64,000 bases of DNA, taken from NCBI GenBank assembly GCA_030295235.1, contig AP026162.1, positions 124,001 to 188,000 of the forward strand, in the 5' to 3' direction. A program made the translations under genes and the position numbers. The DNA is from Fistulifera solaris. Taxonomy: Eukaryota > Bacillariophyta > Bacillariophyceae > Naviculales > Stauroneidaceae. Under the pieces are notes generated by a model that saw nothing but the letters and a program-made list of their open reading frames with translations, made no database searches and was not told where the DNA came from. Positions 12,262 to 27,025 of this stretch are shown in pieces. The number at the start of each line of letters is the position of its first letter. Positions within the stretch are counted from its first letter, which is position 1.

Positions 12262-13049
12262 CTATTCTAAAGCATCGTAGTAGTCCACATGCTGTCCACT
12301 TTTGAACTTTTGATAGAACAATATATCCACAAGTTTGGCTGCAGAATCATCCGGATCCACCAATTGCTTTTGATAGTGCGGTCGGAGGGAACTATCGAGC
12401 AATGGAGCTAGTCGAATTTGTTCCGTCATGTCGGTTTCCAAAGGACCCGGCGCATAATTCAATACCAAAACATCCTCTTCTTCTTGCGCCAAAGCCGCAT
12501 GAAACATATCTCGAGCCGCTTTGCCGGCCGAATACATACCAAGGAAGGAAAGGCTTGTATCGCCACGAGCGAAGAAATGTTCACTATTACTGTTTTCGGA
12601 CAGTTCATCGTTTCGTTTGCCCATTGCACGAAACGTGCCGACAACCAACATGCACTGGTAATGTTGAAATCAAAATTACTTTGCATTGTTTGTAAATTCG
12701 TATTCCGACAAGGACCGATCGGTCCTAAACTACCGGCATTGTTGATAAAATAGAGTTCTGATACGCTTTCGGAGGATAATTCTGCCAGAAAAGATTCGAT
12801 GCGATCGGATAAATCGTCGATTTGACCCAAATCAATTCCATGACAGTTGACTGTAATATTCTGATTGGAAGGCAGTGCCTCATGAATGAATTGTTGTGTG
12901 ACTTGTAGGGCTGCTTGATCTCGAGCCAACAAGCAAATCTTCCACGTTTCCTGTGCCGTCGGAGTGAAAGAACAAAACTGTTTCACAAACGCCAGAGCGA
13001 TCGATCTTCCCAAGCCCCGCGAGGCTCCCGTAACGATCAAAACTTTCAT
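12262..13049 (-). CDS. Sepiapterin reductase-like short-chain dehydrogenase
   Basis: NADPH-dependent reductase of the SDR superfamily; sepiapterin reductases complete tetrahydrobiopterin synthesis. Visible motifs are VTGASRGLG (cofactor loop), FINNAGSLGPIG, VNISS (catalytic Ser) and YSAGKAARDMF (catalytic Tyr and Lys), then VLNYAPGPLETDM and the terminal SGQHVDYYDALE, closely matching animal sepiapterin reductases. The start is put at 13049 (MKVLIVTGASRG); the longer frame upstream runs into the hairpin array and is not protein-like. The frame changes at 12549-12551, where one more base in an A run (T on the coding strand) gives IQAFSFLGMYSAGKAARDMF. Length about 262 aa, as expected. A biopterin role in this organism is inferred, not shown. 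Confidence 0.88.
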
Positions 13050-13140
13050 AATACTGACTATGAATGCTAATACAAGGGAGTTTCCGCTTTGTAGGTATAC
13101 AATAGTATTTGAAATTACCTGTGGGCGGTTTATTTCAACA

Positions 13141-14235
13141 AGGAAACAGGTGGTCCAGAAAATCTGGACCAGTTGTATTTTCACGCCCCTAGAAAATCTG
13201 AAAGTGCGGCATTTTTACACGTGGTCAAGAAAATCTGGACCACTATAAATTTCAAGTTCCCAGAAAATCTGGGAGAGTGGTGTTTACACGTGGTCCAGAA
13301 AATCTGGACCAGTTGTACTGTATTTTCACGTTCCCAGAAAATCTGGGAGAGTGGTGTGAAGATGTGGTCCAGATAATCTGGACCAACAGTATTTTCACAC
13401 TCCCAGAAAATCTGGGGGAATGATGTTTACACGTGGATCTGGACCAATAGTATTTTCATGCCCCAGAAAATCTGGGTGATCTGTGTTTACACATGGTCCA
13501 GAAAATCTGGACCAATAGTATTTTCATGCCACAGAAAATCTGGGAGAGCGGTGTTTACACATGGTCCAGAAACTCTGGACCAATAGTATTTTCATGCCCC
13601 AGAAAATCTGGGAGAGCGGTGTTTACACATGGTCCAGAAACTCTGGACCAATAGTATTTTCATGCCCCAGAAAATCTGGGAGAGCGGTGTTTACACATGG
13701 TCCAGAAAATCTCGACCAGTTGTAATTTCACGTTCCCAGGAAATCTGGGAGATCGGTGTTTACACGTGGTCCAGAAAATCCAGTTGTATTTACACGGTTC
13801 CAGAAATCTGGGTTTACCCGTGGTCCAGAAAATCTGGACCACTTTTATTTTACGTTCCCAGAAAATCCGGGAGAGTGGTGTTTACGCGTGGTCCAGATAA
13901 TCTGGACCAGTTGTATTCTCACGTTCCCAGGAAATCTGGAAGAGCGGTGTTTACACGTGGTCCAGAAAATCTGGACCAATTGTATTTTCATGCCCCAGAA
14001 AATCTGGAAGAGCGGTGTTTACACGTGGTCCAGAAAATCTGGACCAATTGTATTTTCATGCCCCAGAAAATCTGGGAGAGCGGTGTTTACACATGGACCA
14101 ATAGTATTTTCACGCCCCCAGAAAATCTGGGTGAATGATGTTTACATGTGGTCAAGAAAATCTGGACCAGTTGTATTTTCACGTTCCCAGAAATCTGGGT
14201 TTGATGTTTTACGTACCCAGAAAATATTTGGGTGA
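13141..14235. repeat. Long array of alternating short palindromes, about 70-bp period (array 2)
   Basis: About 16 units, each with two different palindromes: GGTCCAGAAAATCTGGACC and CCCAGAAAATCTGGG, separated by roughly 15-25 bp of sequence such as agttgtattttcacgtt and gagnggtgtttacacgt. Some units have paired or single changes (CCAGATAATCTGG, CCAGAAACTCTGG) and two are shortened (near 13430 and 14094). The last unit (about 14210) reverts to the array-1 type. It starts about 90 bp upstream of the sepiapterin reductase start codon. Open frames through it are by-products of the repeat. Confidence 0.92.
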
Positions 14236-15542
14236 GAGCTGTAAGCTGTAACCTGTACCAGGTACGCAAGTAACCCAAAGCTTTAGTGTAACTGTAACCA
14301 TGTATTGTGTACGTATTGATGATTCATGACTTATGACAGATAATACAGTCGCGGTCTCCAGTAAATACCTGGTATGGAAGACAATGATGTTTCGCAGGCT
14401 CTATTGGGTGCTATTGGCACAAAGGTCAAAGACTCTGGCTTGTCATGCAAGCGCTGCTAGTGGCTATTACAATGCAACAACGACAGAGGGAGCTTCAGTA
14501 GGCAGCATTGTTGGCTCGAAAGAACATCGATTCATGACTAGCGTGCAGTCGTGGCGAATTGGCCCACAGTAAATTAGCATACCAACGTTTTGCGAGGCTC
14601 TCCGAGGTAAAATATAATGGCTTGTTGTGAAAACTCTGCTAGTGACTATTCCAATGCAACAACGACAAAGGGATTCCAGTTATTGTGGTAAAGGAAGGAT
14701 TTTTAAGCAGCATTGTCACTCGAAAGTATACAGGTATTGATACATGACTGAAGTGCAGTCGTGGATAAGCTCGCTTACACTTTCTACTATAGTAATACAG
14801 TTGTTCTTCTTTTGAATCAGTCGGAAATTCTGTAGCTCTGTGTCACTCCCCGCACCTGTACCAGGTAAGGGCTGGTTACACGCATGGACGCCCTGTCGCG
14901 ATAGCACCGTGAAAGTACACTTTGTGCTACACTAACCGTCGGAACGAAAATCTCACCATGGAAAAATACCGCACAAATCCAGGCTAAACATGGTGGGGCA
15001 CCGATCGATTAAATAAAGCTCGATTGATATTCTTTTTACTTTTATTATATAATTAAGGAGAGGCGGTTCCAAGAGATGTTTAATTTTCATCAGAGGCGAT
15101 CGGGTTGCGGAGAAAAGGCGTGAATTGATTCTGCCCGTGCTTTTTCACCATAGAAAATCAACTCGAAAGCGAGTATCTCAGCAACAGAAGCGTCAAAATT
15201 GTGGATATCGCACAATAAGCCTTCTATAGCTAATAGCTATTAGATGGCCCAATTCCCACAATTTTGCAGGTCCCTGAACGAAGTTACAGCCTCATGAATC
15301 CTATTTCGCCATGGTCGTCGTGTTTTTATCGCGGTGGAGGTTAATCAATCAACGATAATTCGACTATACGCGTATAATGTAGTTACGTATAAATTCGTAC
15401 CATTTGAACGAGGGGACGGTCGAAAAAGTAACCAGCCCTTACTGCGTATGCACGTATCATCATTCATGCAACAGCGAGGCTTTTTTATAATAACATTGCT
15501 TACAAAGCAGTCTATCATCTTTTCTATCAACAAATACCACAA
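14236..15542. other. Intergenic region with degenerate repeats
   Basis: No gene recognised. It contains a good copy of the GACTG/CAGTC-headed dispersed repeat at 14746-14800 and degenerate copies near 14331 and 14534. Two similar blocks include gctgctagtggctattacaatgcaacaacgaca (near 14453) and ctgctagtgactattccaatgcaacaacgacaa (near 14636). The right end holds the promoter of the YxxGD gene. Confidence 0.5.
14746..14800 (+). repeat. Dispersed palindrome-headed repeat, copy 3
   Basis: Head GACTGAAGTGCAGTC, then gtggataagctcgcttacac and a tttctactatagtaa tail, matching the copies at 8192 and 8400 in order and orientation. Confidence 0.6.
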
Positions 15543-16490
15543 ATGAAACTATCTTTGCTTTTCCTTTCCGCCTTTGCAGCAGCGCAGCCATCACTGGCCT
15601 TTGTGGTGTTACACCGACCCACAAGTCACCGTTCACAACAACGACTCTTTCTTTCGTCCGAGCCGACCAACGAACAGAAAGTCGGCAATTTAGTTGCTGA
15701 CGATGAGTGGAATGGTTTGAGTCTCGAGTTGGCGGAAGTGGTGCGATTGGCGGTGGTAGAAGACTTGAAAAAGAATACACGGGAATTTCTGGGAAAAGAC
15801 GATTACAAAGTAGGAGATTTGAGTAAAGAAATTGACTCGCGTGTCAAACAAGGAGGTGCGTCGTCTGACTGAATTTTGTACATGTATCTGCATACTCCGT
15901 CGGTGATGCCTCAATCATTTCTCGTTATACAGTGGCACAAATGAGGAACAAAGAAGATTACGAATTGGGCGATTTTGTTCTGGCCATGGATGAAATGGCC
16001 AAGAGTATGACCGAACAAATGACGGGCAAAGAATACGAAGCGGGCGATTTATCTTTGGAGTTGGACAAACGGATCAAACAAAAAGTTGCCGATTGGGCCG
16101 GTAAAGAGACGTACGAAGTAGGGGATTTGTCACGTGAAATGGTGAAGCGTGTACAGGTGCGTTGCATCAAAGGTTTCACACGGGTGCCAGTCAAACGAAT
16201 CAATGCTCATCATTTTATTGGTTTACTTTTAACGTTGCATGTAGAGCCGTGTGGAAGAATTTACAGGCAAACCGTACGAATTGGGTGATGTGGCCCGCGA
16301 AATTGAGAATCGACGCCGTAATTGGATCCGTGATTATCTCGGTGCGGAAGCCGCCGATAACTATCAATTTGGGGACATTACGAAAAAGGCCGTTTCACAA
16401 TTTACAGGCAAAGACGAGTACGAGTTTGGCGACATTACGAAGAAAGTCATTGGTGGATTGTTTTCGGGAAAGAAAAAGAAGACGGACTGA
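15543..16490 (+). CDS. Plastid-targeted YxxGD-repeat protein of unknown function
   Basis: Three exons: 15543-15855, 15933-16156 and 16245-16490, with GT-AG introns 15856-15932 and 16157-16244. The N terminus is a signal peptide (KLSLLFLSAFAAAQPSLAF) followed by VVLHRPTSHRSQQRLFLSS, a diatom bipartite plastid leader with cleavage expected before the Phe. The mature part is a series of about seven 25-35-residue repeats with consensus GKxxYExGDLxxExxxRV, for example DDYKVGDLSKEIDSRV, KEYEAGDLSLELDKRI, ETYEVGDLSREMVKRV and DEYEFGDITKKVI. It ends in a Lys-rich tail. The repeats look helical and charged. I do not recognise the family; soluble stromal scaffold or binding roles are both possible. Splice sites were chosen because they keep the repeat register. 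Confidence 0.82.
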
Positions 16491-16615
16491 TCGACAACGC
16501 TATTTCGGCTAGGTAGGAGAGATACATAGGCATAGTTAGAGCAGAAGAAGATAGCTAGTAAAACAAAACCTATATTGTTATGTATTGATGCCAGACCTTT
16601 TTCCCGTACATGTTT

Positions 16616-17281
16616 TCAAAACAGGAAACGGATTAGCCCCAGCGATTGTGCCAACGTCGACGACCCAAGATACCCCGTGCACAAGTGTGTTGCTGACGAT
16701 GTCGGAATACCACTCGTGTTGGACACGACCGGAGGAATTGTACCACCGTCCGTTTGATTGGTTGTAATGGAAATGGTGGGTGATGCCGTTATCAGAGTAG
16801 GAAACTCCGTGACGATCGAAGGTTCCGAGGATGAGATCACCGGAGCAACACTCGGTGATTCCGTGAATATCACTGGACTTCGCGTCGGGCGAAAGGTCGG
16901 CAGAGTCGTCGGAACACACTGATCCAGATATGGTTGAAAGTCACATTTCAGTTCGCATGTATAATTCAATGTTTGCAACGAAAAAGGATCGACTGTGCAA
17001 GTTTGATACCATGCTAATGCTTCCGCTTCACAGACGGAACAACAGCGTACTAATCCACAAAAGATTCTTTGTACATCATCACAGCTTTCGGGTTGGGGAG
17101 TGACCAAATTGGGCGTTCCGTCGGTCGGATCTGGATCGCAGGCTCCACAGGGACAGGGAGAATTGTTCAAGACGCAATCGCGATAAGGTTGCAAGCCGGC
17201 TGTGGAGCATTCCTGGCCTTGTAGTGTTCTAGGCAAGACGAAGATCCATGAAAGAAGCAAATAGTAGTGATAGAATGCCAT
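16616..17281 (-). CDS. Secreted Cys-rich protein with a Ser/Thr/Pro-rich stalk
   Basis: A 221-aa protein starting with a signal peptide (MAFYHYYLLLSWIFVLPRTLQG). A Cys-rich domain of about 100 residues follows with about 16 cysteines, including NSPCPCGACDPDP, RIFCGLVRCCSVCEAE and YTCELKCDFQPYLDQC. The last 100 residues are a Thr/Ser/Pro-rich stalk, likely O-glycosylated, with TFRPTRSPVIFTESPS-type sequence that is common in diatom cell-surface proteins. The weakly hydrophobic end (STLAQSLGLIRFLF) could be a GPI or membrane signal, but this is uncertain. No enzyme motif is seen. It converges on the YxxGD gene (125 bp apart) and is divergent from the TDP2-like gene. Confidence 0.68.
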   Translation of the reverse strand: MAFYHYYLLLSWIFVLPRTLQGQECSTAGLQPYRDCVLNNSPCPCGACDPDPTDGTPNLVTPQPESCDDVQRIFCGLVRCCSVCEAEALAWYQTCTVDPFSLQTLNYTCELKCDFQPYLDQCVPTTLPTFRPTRSPVIFTESPSVAPVISSSEPSIVTEFPTLITASPTISITTNQTDGGTIPPVVSNTSGIPTSSATHLCTGYLGSSTLAQSLGLIRFLF

Positions 17282-17678
17282 TTGTGAAAAGTAGCAAGTA
17301 ATATTAGGAAGAAGAAAGAGAAATTAGTAGCGGCATCGTCGTTATTGTCGTCATTCATCTTTCATCTTGTTGCCGAGATGCCGATCTCCATCCATTCGTC
17401 CGTTCATTCGTGTTTCGTTCGTTTGCGTTTTGGCAATACGTCCTTACTTCCGTTGGATTGTGCTGCGACACGTTTTAACTGTTGAAAGTCTGCCCGCCGC
17501 CCGCAGCCACTGCGAAGAACAATGACATTGCCTTTTGCGCGATCTTTCGTCAACATCGCAGGATGCTATAATCTATAATTATTTTTTCATCCTTCATTCC
17601 TCTCATTGTTGCTGTAGTCTACTTCTTGACACCGATTTCAAGAAAGGACGTGTGTGTTAACTGGCGATTTTTCCGTCA
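17282..17678. other. Divergent promoter region
   Basis: 396 bp between two divergent start codons (Cys-rich gene and TDP2-like gene). It is T/C-rich on the plus strand with no distinct motif identified. Confidence 0.4.
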
Positions 17679-19076
17679 ATGCGCTTTGAGAAATTCTTGT
17701 CATTCGCCATTTTGAGAATTCCTGCCGTCATGACATTTACGATACGACCGATTTCTTCACGAACAACTACTACTACTTCCTCAAGAGACTCACAAGAACA
17801 AAATAGAATGGATACTATTAATAGCACAGGGGCTGCGCTGGGTGGTACAACAACAACTCAAGCGTCACGAGAAGAAATGCGTCGACGAAGACTGGCGGCT
17901 CTCGGACAAGCTGAATCTTCTACCGCAACGTCCGCTGTTGCTGCTGCGTCTTCTTCCAATCGATGCGCTGCGCGTCATCCTATTTATGACCTTTGTGATA
18001 GCGACGACGATGTTAAAGATGACAATCCACGAACACCAGTCGCTAGCAATGAAAGCGATAGTGACGATGATGATAGTGTCAATCTCTTGGATTATGCTAC
18101 CGTTCCGCCATCGCAGAGCACACTATCTGCTTTGTATGCGTCTTCCAACTCACGAAAACGTCCGGCGGCAGCGCTCTCGTCGATAGATCCCACGTCCCCG
18201 GCGAACTTTCAGATCGTCACCTACAATCTATGGTTTCAAACGGTTCATCCCACCGAACGCATGGAAGCCATTGCACAAATTCTGGCGCAATGTCATCAAC
18301 CCGACAGTCCACTCGTCATGGTAGGGTTCCAAGAGGTCATACCACCGCTGGCGTCCGTGTTATTTCCCGCTCTGGAACGCCAAGGATATACCATCGTGCA
18401 ACAGCCCATTAAATGGGTTCCGTACGGATGTGCCATGGCGATTCGCAATGACGTGGCTACCATCTTGGACTCGGGATTTCGACCCTTCCGACATTCAAAT
18501 ATGGACCGTGGTATCTTGTACGCGCGAATTCGATTGTCGACGGCGCAGGAAATCTTGTTAACTACGACCCATTTGGAATCATGGGCCGGCGAAGACCATC
18601 CTGGATCGACGCAGCGTCAAAGTCAAATTCTCGAAATGGAAGCGTTTTGCGTGCAGACCGTATCCAAACATCCGAATGTACATTGTGCAGTGATTACGGG
18701 TGATTTGAATTGGGATGATGAGCGAGCACGTAGCGCTGGACCGGATCCTGTGATGTTGGGGCATTTGAAAGAGCCATGGAAGGACGCTTGGGTGCATTTG
18801 CACGGCGACAACAAGAAAGCGGTTGGTTACACCTACGACTCCAAGTTAAATCCTATGCTGGGAGGTAATCTTCGGCGACGATTCGACCGCATACTATTGT
18901 ACCCCGACAATGCGTCTCAAGTAAAACACACCGAGTTTCTGGGGAAAGAAGCATTACCGGGCCTTTCGTGGGAGAAGACGAATCCGTACAACAATTCCGT
19001 ACGATCGGTTCCCATTACTCCTAGTGATCATTTTGGTTTACTTGCGCAAATTACCGTCGAGGCGAATCTGAAATGA
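17679..19076 (+). CDS. TDP2-like endonuclease/exonuclease/phosphatase-family phosphodiesterase
   Basis: An intact 465-aa protein. The N-terminal half (to about residue 170) is low-complexity, with poly-Thr, poly-Asp/Ser and a REEMRRRRLAALGQ stretch that may be a basic nuclear signal. The C-terminal half is a metal-dependent EEP domain with the expected motif order: TYNLWF (about 185), GFQEV (about 225), TTHLES (about 288), GDLNWDDE (about 342) and SDHFGL (about 452). This set best matches tyrosyl-DNA phosphodiesterase 2, which removes topoisomerase 2 or viral-type 5'-tyrosyl adducts from DNA. Human TDP2 uses GDTNLRD where this has GDLNWDD, so a related EEP activity remains possible. The first ATG gives a slightly hydrophobic start; MTFTIRPISS or MDTINSTG are alternatives. 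Confidence 0.8.
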   Translation: MRFEKFLSFAILRIPAVMTFTIRPISSRTTTTTSSRDSQEQNRMDTINSTGAALGGTTTTQASREEMRRRRLAALGQAESSTATSAVAAASSSNRCAARHPIYDLCDSDDDVKDDNPRTPVASNESDSDDDDSVNLLDYATVPPSQSTLSALYASSNSRKRPAAALSSIDPTSPANFQIVTYNLWFQTVHPTERMEAIAQILAQCHQPDSPLVMVGFQEVIPPLASVLFPALERQGYTIVQQPIKWVPYGCAMAIRNDVATILDSGFRPFRHSNMDRGILYARIRLSTAQEILLTTTHLESWAGEDHPGSTQRQSQILEMEAFCVQTVSKHPNVHCAVITGDLNWDDERARSAGPDPVMLGHLKEPWKDAWVHLHGDNKKAVGYTYDSKLNPMLGGNLRRRFDRILLYPDNASQVKHTEFLGKEALPGLSWEKTNPYNNSVRSVPITPSDHFGLLAQITVEANLK

Positions 19077-20153
19077 ATTTGGGGTCTACTGCGACGAAGC
19101 CATTTTAGCTGTTAGCTAGTCATTCACACACCAAGTTATTCACAAGTCATCTCCTAGCTTCGTAGTTCACAGCTTTAGATTTTAGCTGTCATCCGCCACG
19201 GGTGACAAGTGACAACTTTTAAAGGTCGAAAGTCGAAAAGGACAACTAACTGTTCTTCCGGAACGTTTGGTCTTCGTCCATTAAATTAATTCGCTAGGAT
19301 TCGATCTTCTTTGTACCAAAGTCAAACGTTCCAAGTTTCAAGCCATCATGTGCAGCTGCAAGGGATATGCCAGGTAGATCACATACGGCGGACAGCTAAC
19401 ACATACACTCATGTATCGTAGATCGTAGCTAAGGTTTCTCACTGATCTAAGCTAGTTTACGGGCTACTGGTGATTGATGATTGTGCGTCTACCGTCTACG
19501 GTCGACCGTCTACCACTGATGGCAAATGGCAATACAATATACAATGCTTCAAGTCTTTAAGCGTTGTTAGTTGTTAGGCAAAGGGCAAAGTCTTTGAGCG
19601 TTGTTAGTTGTTAGGCAAAACCAATAACCAATGAGCTGGTCGAAAATCTCTTCCAAGGAACCACGAACCACGAGTCGATAGTCGATCTACTCGCTCCACT
19701 CTTCAATGCAAAAGCTTCAAGCGGGGAATGCGGAGCACATGAAAGACGAATGACCGTAATGACAATGTGCTTGTACATTTTACAACGGGCAAAAGGGGCA
19801 AAGGTCACGGGCAATCGGGTAAATTGAACAATGAATCGTTTTACGAGCAACGAACGGTGGATTACGATCAAGGATCAATATCATCGTAAACCCTACTGAA
19901 ATTGTCATTGTCCGGATTATGGAAAGGAATTTTCTGGTCATAAGTCATAAGTCTTTGCATGTGCTACTTCGTTACAAACAGTGTAGAAATGCTTCGAATT
20001 CGAAGGTCGTACATGAAAACGAGTGTCGCTGTTTTGGGCTTTCCCCGAAGTCCGATTACAGAGATTGGGGACGCAAATACACTACCAGGTACTGGTACTT
20101 TGTTGCCATAAAACAAAAATTGACTCCTCATTCAGCAACATCTTTCACAAAAC
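19077..20153. other. Intergenic region
   Basis: No gene recognised. It holds an imperfect direct duplication around 19556-19618 (gcgttgttagttgttaggca twice, 39 bp apart) and many short tagct- and tcgac-rich stretches. The last 100 bp are the promoter of the first protease gene. Confidence 0.45.
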
Positions 20154-24854
<4,701 letters not shown>

Positions 24855-26164
24855 CTATCCATGCTCTTCATAACGAAGGTCACAATCCAGTAATTTCGTG
24901 GCCAACACTATTCATAACTCCTCGCATAATCAATCAATTATTGCGTAACTTCTGGGTCTCTTTCGTCTAGTGCATGCGATAATTCATTATCAAATGAGTG
25001 AGTTTTGTCTGCCGAATCCATAATAAGATAGCTGGTTGACACAAAAAGCAAGAATGGCAGCACAAAACGGTTCGTGTCTTGTTCTCGTTGCATCAAAACG
25101 GCAAATTAGAAATTCAGAAACAAAAGCAGGGTACATCGGCGTGGTAGTCTCTTGAAAAGGCAGTCAAGAAACGTATTTTTTCGCCGACCTGTAACTCTTC
25201 AACGTCATCCATCGATTCAATGAAGGTACTACCTTCTTTCGATTACGGATTATCGTGATTTCTGGCTTCTCAACATCTGCCTGTTTTTTTAAATGAATTG
25301 TGGTTTTGAATAGTCGTCCTTTAAATCACAAATGACTGTATCAATCATTTTTGAGACCGAAGCTCATGCAAAGTACAATTCTGCGATTTCGGCTGTCCGC
25401 TGCAAGTCCTCCAGAAAAATTGTTTGATTTTTATTGCAACTGCTTCAAACGTCGCGCATTTGAAAGTGACGAAGTCAGTGTCATTGTCATACTCAAGTCT
25501 TATTCATCCTAGAAAAGGACAATACGTATTGTGATACCGACGCGGCTCATCATTGCTGAACATAAATAACGCGGCAACGATCGATCGTCACTAACTTTTC
25601 CAGAGAGAAACTGAAACTCATTTGTAACTGACGCTTGAGACAACAGAAAATGCGAGCTTGTCTAATGAAATTACTGTAACTTCTGGCTTAGCTCTTCTAA
25701 TTAAACCTTCTTATGACAACGACAACATCACAGCAACAGCACACGCAGCCGCAGCTTCGTTCGTCGTGACAAAAACGAAGTAGTCCCGCGAAGTTAGTCA
25801 CGAGTTTCGCATTCTACAGCAACTTCCCGCCGTATACGTAATAACTACGTAGCACGTTGACCGATCCCATGCCTGTAGAAACTAGGAACGCCGTCGCCTG
25901 CGGAACGCTTGTAGTTGACCGAATAAAAATTCACGAGTCCTTCTTGTTCTCAATTACACTGTTTCCTGGTAAGCTGTTGGTCGTCGTTAATGGCCATCAC
26001 TATGTCAATTTGATACCGGGTATTCCTCCCTTGAAGTTTTATGTCGGAAAATAATCAAGGAAGAATGAGGCGAGTGAATGCTTTAAACCTTAGCAACCAA
26101 AGATTCCAGATCCAAGTTTTTATGCTGAAATCGCCGTCATTTCCTTTCTGAAACTTGACGCAGC

Positions 26165-26245
26165 TTGATGCTTCAGGCTTCAGACCTCAGATTCCCAAGC
26201 TCAGGTCTCCGACCTTTGAAGCTGAAGCCTGAAGCCTGAAGTACT
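26165..26245. repeat. Imperfect inverted repeat of CTTCAGGCTTCAG-type units
   Basis: gatgcttcaggcttcagacc on the left arm is answered by gaagctgaagcctgaagcct on the right arm, so the stretch can fold on itself. There is no sign of a mobile element. Confidence 0.55.
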
Positions 26246-26394
26246 TGTAGCTTGGTGGTAATTGGTAATTACTCCGTATCACAAAAGACCGGATTACTGC
26301 TTAATGCAGACACTAAAATAAAGAGAAAGTAGGCGCGGTTTACGATCAATGATCTGAGTCATGATCATGGTCATAGTTACGGGTCATTGGTCGA

Positions 26395-26466
26395 CGACCG
26401 GCGATCGGTGGTCGGTGCTGGTCGGTGGTCGGTGGTTGGTGGTCGGTGGTTGGTGGTCGGTGGTCA
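26395..26466. repeat. GGTCGGTGGT minisatellite
   Basis: Seven or so tandem 7-14-bp units of ggtcggt/ggttggt. Simple tandem slippage; the G-rich strand could form a G-quadruplex-like structure. Confidence 0.7.
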
Positions 26467-27025
26467 TCGAGTAGTTATTGTCACTGTCGTTTTGTCGTCA
26501 GTTCGTCATCTCATTTAATGCAAAGTGTAGAAAAGAAGTAAAGATAACGTGCAATCAATTCCGACTAACTTAAACCGTTTTCAGGAGCCTTATGTCCCGC
26601 TTTCGTAGAAGAGCAAATTGCATTCTCTTGTTCCTTCCTTAGATATGGATATTTGATATTTATGTTAAAGGCAACATATGACACGTATGGCTAACGGCTA
26701 TCGCTAAATAATGACCCATTTTGTCCGAATAAAATAAATTCGGCATTTTCGGATTTCGGAGAAGGCTCTTGTTTCCATCCAACTAAGATACCTAGATACC
26801 TACTTCTTTCTCGTATAAGGTATGGGCTGTGAGCTGTGAGCTGAGCTGCTAACCTACCGGTACTTTACCTGGTTAATGTCCTGATTGGAGATCTCTAGTA
26901 CTTGTAGAGAGTTCTCCTTCCAGGTCATTGCTCTAGAATTTCTCCGAGGATAGTATCATGTGGACGTATCGGTCTCAATCTCATGTCATAATTTCGACTC
27001 CGTAGCAACTGAAACCAATTCGAAG

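Noticed and set aside
13141-14235. CRISPR-like appearance of the palindrome array
   Set aside because: Units have two palindromes and near-identical spacers rather than unique ones, there is no cas gene, and the contig is eukaryotic.
13173-14235. Open frames through the palindrome array (repeated ENLDQLYF-type peptides)
   Set aside because: They come from the repeat unit being free of stops in some frames; unit lengths are not constant multiples of three, so no frame is kept.
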